64,000 nt of DNA from Chamaecyparis obtusa. Its lineage: Eukaryota > Streptophyta > Pinopsida > Cupressales > Cupressaceae. The position numbers were made by a program, and so were the translations under genes. This document shows positions 61,307 through 64,000 of the stretch, in pieces. Under the pieces are notes generated by a model that was not told the origin of the DNA, made no database searches, and was given only the letters and a program-made list of their open reading frames with translations. Position 1 is the first letter of the stretch; each line of letters opens with the position of its first letter. The stretch covers positions 557,001 to 621,000 of the forward strand of contig BSBK01000522.1 of assembly GCA_027943335.1 (NCBI GenBank), given 5' to 3'.

Positions 61307-62867
61307 TGTATCATTAGAAAATGGAAGCACTTCCATATAGGATAGGTTTATCCCTCTGAGTAAGTGGTCTGGGATCATGTCAAGCACCTTGAATAGGTCT
61401 TTGAATGGATCTGGATTTTTCCCCCTATTCTGCTTCTCTCTCCTTTTTCTAGCCTATTTCTGGTACCTGGTCCTGAGAAATTGAGATATTAGACCTTAGG
61501 GTCAAGGTTGACCTTCTGGGTCAAGGTTGACCTTGACTCTAACCTAGGTCACAGTCGACCTCAACTCTAACCTAGGTTAAAGTCGACCATGACCCTGACC
61601 CTGGATCTAAATTTCAAATTATGGAGGTTTCGAGATGTCGGGCTTCAGAAAGTTCTATTTCCCGCTTCTGGGATGGCTGTTTTGGATTTTGAAACAGTAA
61701 ACTCTTAAATTGTATTTAATCTAGGTCCATTTCTAAGTGTTAAGGCCTAATTGGAATTTAATTCCCCTATGTTTTCCCCTCTAGAAGTTTGTGCCCTAGA
61801 TCACTATAAAAGGAAGCCTTCCTCCTCTCATTTTCACCAAGCAACTTCATAGAAATTCACTTTTCATGATTAAGCTCTGAAGTGTAATCAAGAAATCAAG
61901 CAAGAAATAAGGAGAAGAAAATAATTCAAGCATTCATTCATCCTCAAGCATTCATGGTCCAATTCATCAAGGGGATACATTGTTAGCCATTGAAGGATTC
62001 AATCTCTTTGGAGCCCTCTTGTTGAAGATTTTTCCATCCACATTCATCCAAGCTTCTTCCTATTCCAAGATCTAATCAAGATTGGTGTTGAAGATCTAAT
62101 GAAATTTATTTGAGACATCCTACATGCAATTCCACATTCATTTGGAGCATCCACACTTGTGGATTCAAGGATTCAAATCCTCCACAAGGATTTCAACATA
62201 AGCAAGGTGAATAGTTCTATTTACTTTGTTTATATATTACATTTCAAGGTTGATTCCAAGCTGGGGTTTGACCAAGGAAAACCCCTCATCCTAACAACAA
62301 AAACCCTTTTTTCTTGTAGGTGCAGGTGTGGGACGATGAATATCAGTACAAATCTAGATACCCTTTTTGGTGAACTTCTGAGATTTGTGAACAAAATTTC
62401 TGTCGGAGTTGTTTAAGGTCAAGGACAACTTCCAGTGGGGTCAAGATTGTACCCCGAGGTAAGATCTTACCTCGATCCTGAGTTCAAGTATGACCTTGCT
62501 CTGTAAGACAGAAGGTTTATGGGTTTTCTCTATTTCTGCATTTCCAGGCTAGATTTGATTGTCGAATCTCCCGAAACTAAACACAGATATCAGAAAATAG
62601 TCTTTTCAAGATTTACCCTATTTGAGGTTAGTATTTGTCTTCTATTCATTTAAGTTTTCAAGCACACACTTTGTTATAACAAACTATAGGGTTTCCTTCC
62701 TTTCTTCACATTCTCCATAGTTTGTTTCATTTGTGCATTGATTCACTTCCTTGTGGTTAATAAATTTGGATCTCTCCTTTGGGAATTTGGATTAGGGATA
62801 GATCCTATATTCCCCCACACATTCAATACATCACATTTCTCATACTCTTCCATTTTTACACGTTACA
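61307..62867 (+). mobile_element. 5' LTR of a Ty3-type retrotransposon extending beyond the window
   Basis: The LTR runs from TGTATCATTAGAAAATGG at 61307 to ...cacgttaca at 62867, ~1560 bp. The solo LTR at 36175-37642 is its inverted homologue and fixes both ends. Near 61490-61610 it has short tandem ggtcaaggttgacctt-type repeats that vary between the two copies. A primer-site-like sequence and gag follow, so this is the 5' LTR of a plus-strand element. Confidence 0.85.
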
Positions 62868-62989
62868 TTTTGTTGAACCCGACATGCTTACCCCTTTCTT
62901 TTGTGGAAATTAGATGCCCTATTGTGTTAGATTTCCCTTTGTATTATCTTGTGTGTTCACCTACATGTTACATTTTGGTGAACCCACGA
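62868..62989 (+). other. Primer-site region, apparently duplicated
   Basis: ttttgttgaacccgac (62868-62883) directly follows the LTR, and ttacattttggtgaacccac recurs at 62969-62988, about 105 bp on. The ttttggtgaaccc form resembles primer sites of Ty3-type elements. I cannot name the tRNA with confidence. The surrounding ~100 bp looks tandemly duplicated (cctttcttttgtgg versus tctttcttttatgg). Confidence 0.5.
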
Positions 62990-63111
62990 TAGACAAATCT
63001 TTCTTTTATGGTGTTAGAGCTTGCATGAATTAGATTTATTTTATGTGTTTGCATCTCATATAAAATTAAAATATTTTGTGTTTTCTTACTTCAGTTCATT
63101 TGCATTGGTAT

Positions 63112-64000
63112 ATGAGTTTTACTACATCTAGTCCTAGTTATAATATTCCGGTTAGATGAAGTCGTAGACTTATGGGTGCTTTTTGATCCTGAGTTTTCTT
63201 CTCCTTTCCTTAGGATCCCAGATGACAATTTGATTATTCATGATTCCAATCCTACTATGGAGAAAAACTCTTCTCACTCATCTCATGATGAGGATGATGC
63301 TTTAAGAGTTCCTCTTGAACAAGTCCAAAAAATTTCAATCAAACTTGATAAAATGGGTAATTGGCTTATTCAAGAAAACCATAATCAAGATTCTATTCAA
63401 GCTATAGAGACTCTTAAGAAAGTTTTTCATGATAGTGATTAAGGTGTTAATCTCTTATGTGGTATTATTCATCTTGTGCATTCAAATGTTAAACCTTTAG
63501 CTCAAGAAGCTCAAGATTTTGGATTTACTCCTCTTGTCACTAGTGTGGAACCCTCTTCTATTCATTTTACCTAGTATTCCTATTTATACTCCTCCTTTGG
63601 TGACTGTGATGGTTCCCTCTATTCCTATGAGTGTTCCTCCTATGTCCCTTCCTACATCACAACCTTCTTATCATAATTTTCCTTTTACTTATTCCAATCC
63701 TCTTCCAACTGTAGTTCCAAGTGTTCCTCCAGTTGTGTCTTCCATTCCTGCTACTTCATACACTTTACCTAGTGTTTCTAATGTTTATATGCCTCCTATT
63801 TCCTCTAATGATTCAACAATCATCAATTTGGCTCAAACTATGTCATCTTTACAATAACAACTTCCATTCTTGACTCAAAACAACTTTAGCATTCCTACAT
63901 GTGACATGGGAAGTCCTTTATCCCTAGACATCATTCATGCTCATGTTCCTTAGCAAGCCGATATGCCTCGTCTTGAAAATTACAATGGTAAGGGAGACCC
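63112..64000 (+). pseudogene. Ty3-type gag, 5' part (broken, runs off the window)
   Basis: ATG at 63112 opens MSFTTSSPSYNIPVR, then a stop (TGA for an expected Arg) before SRRLMG. A shift leads to the frame 63176-63442 (PLEQVQKISIKLDKMGNWLI), and another to 63519-63857, a Pro/Ser-rich segment (LPTSQPSYHNFPFTYSNPLP). After further stops, the last bases read MPRLENYNGKGD, the start of the conserved retrotransposon gag domain (usual form P-x-F-x-x-Y-D-G-x-x-D-P). Domain and frame order are right for gag of a Ty3-type element. At least three stops in an otherwise aligned reading mean it is inactive, unless the missing portion changes this view. Confidence 0.75.

Overview
The window is plant nuclear DNA. 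It is AT-rich and intron-bearing, and it is dominated by decayed plant-type LTR retrotransposons: Ty1/copia with tRNA-Met primer sites, a Ty3/gypsy chromodomain remnant and a Ty3-type gag. One GC-rich single-exon F-box gene is the only intact gene I can defend. The repeat load and sparse genes suit a large-genome seed plant, possibly a gymnosperm, but nothing visible fixes the species.

Layout. 1-3085 and 9028-12085 are two copies of one ~3 kb segment: unknown flank, then a ~1.5 kb copia LTR, then its polypurine tract. Between them lie a Ty3/gypsy chromodomain tail (3445-3669), a candidate gypsy LTR start (4521) and AT-rich filler. 10499-~17505 is a minus-strand Ty1/copia element (copia-1) whose right LTR carries a complete 335-bp TRIM with a perfect target duplication (16448-16782). 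17506-21500 holds a second repeat pair around a minus-strand gag-like remnant, followed by a ~284-bp (TA)n tract. 22600-25700 has an isolated copia primer site and a ~440-bp tandem duplication. 25680-27420 is an array of ~300-bp units carrying 5S rRNA-derived sequence, with a large palindrome.

The F-box gene is at 27947-29335 (minus), with short tandem repeats just past its stop codon. 29360-34800 is AT-rich intergenic DNA with a small LINE 3' end. 34805-39579 is a plus-strand copia (copia-2), split by a 1468-bp solo LTR with a 5-bp target duplication and cut at 39580 by a CACTA-like end. 39580-48160 contains fragments of host genes: LSM14/DCP5-like, PPR and NT-C2 (EEIG1/EHBP1 N-terminal). 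A copia RNase H fragment follows, and then a 5'-truncated plus-strand copia with 3' LTR (copia-3, 48408-52439). 52440-61300 is mostly intergenic, with a PPR fragment and the last two exons of a GDT1-like transporter. From 61307 to the end lies the 5' LTR, primer site and broken gag of a Ty3-type element of the same family as the solo LTR, in the opposite orientation.

Most premature stops that can be aligned to a conserved family residue replace Gln, Arg or Trp codons, as expected from C-to-T decay of methylated DNA. The window is best read as nested, ageing transposons around one living gene.
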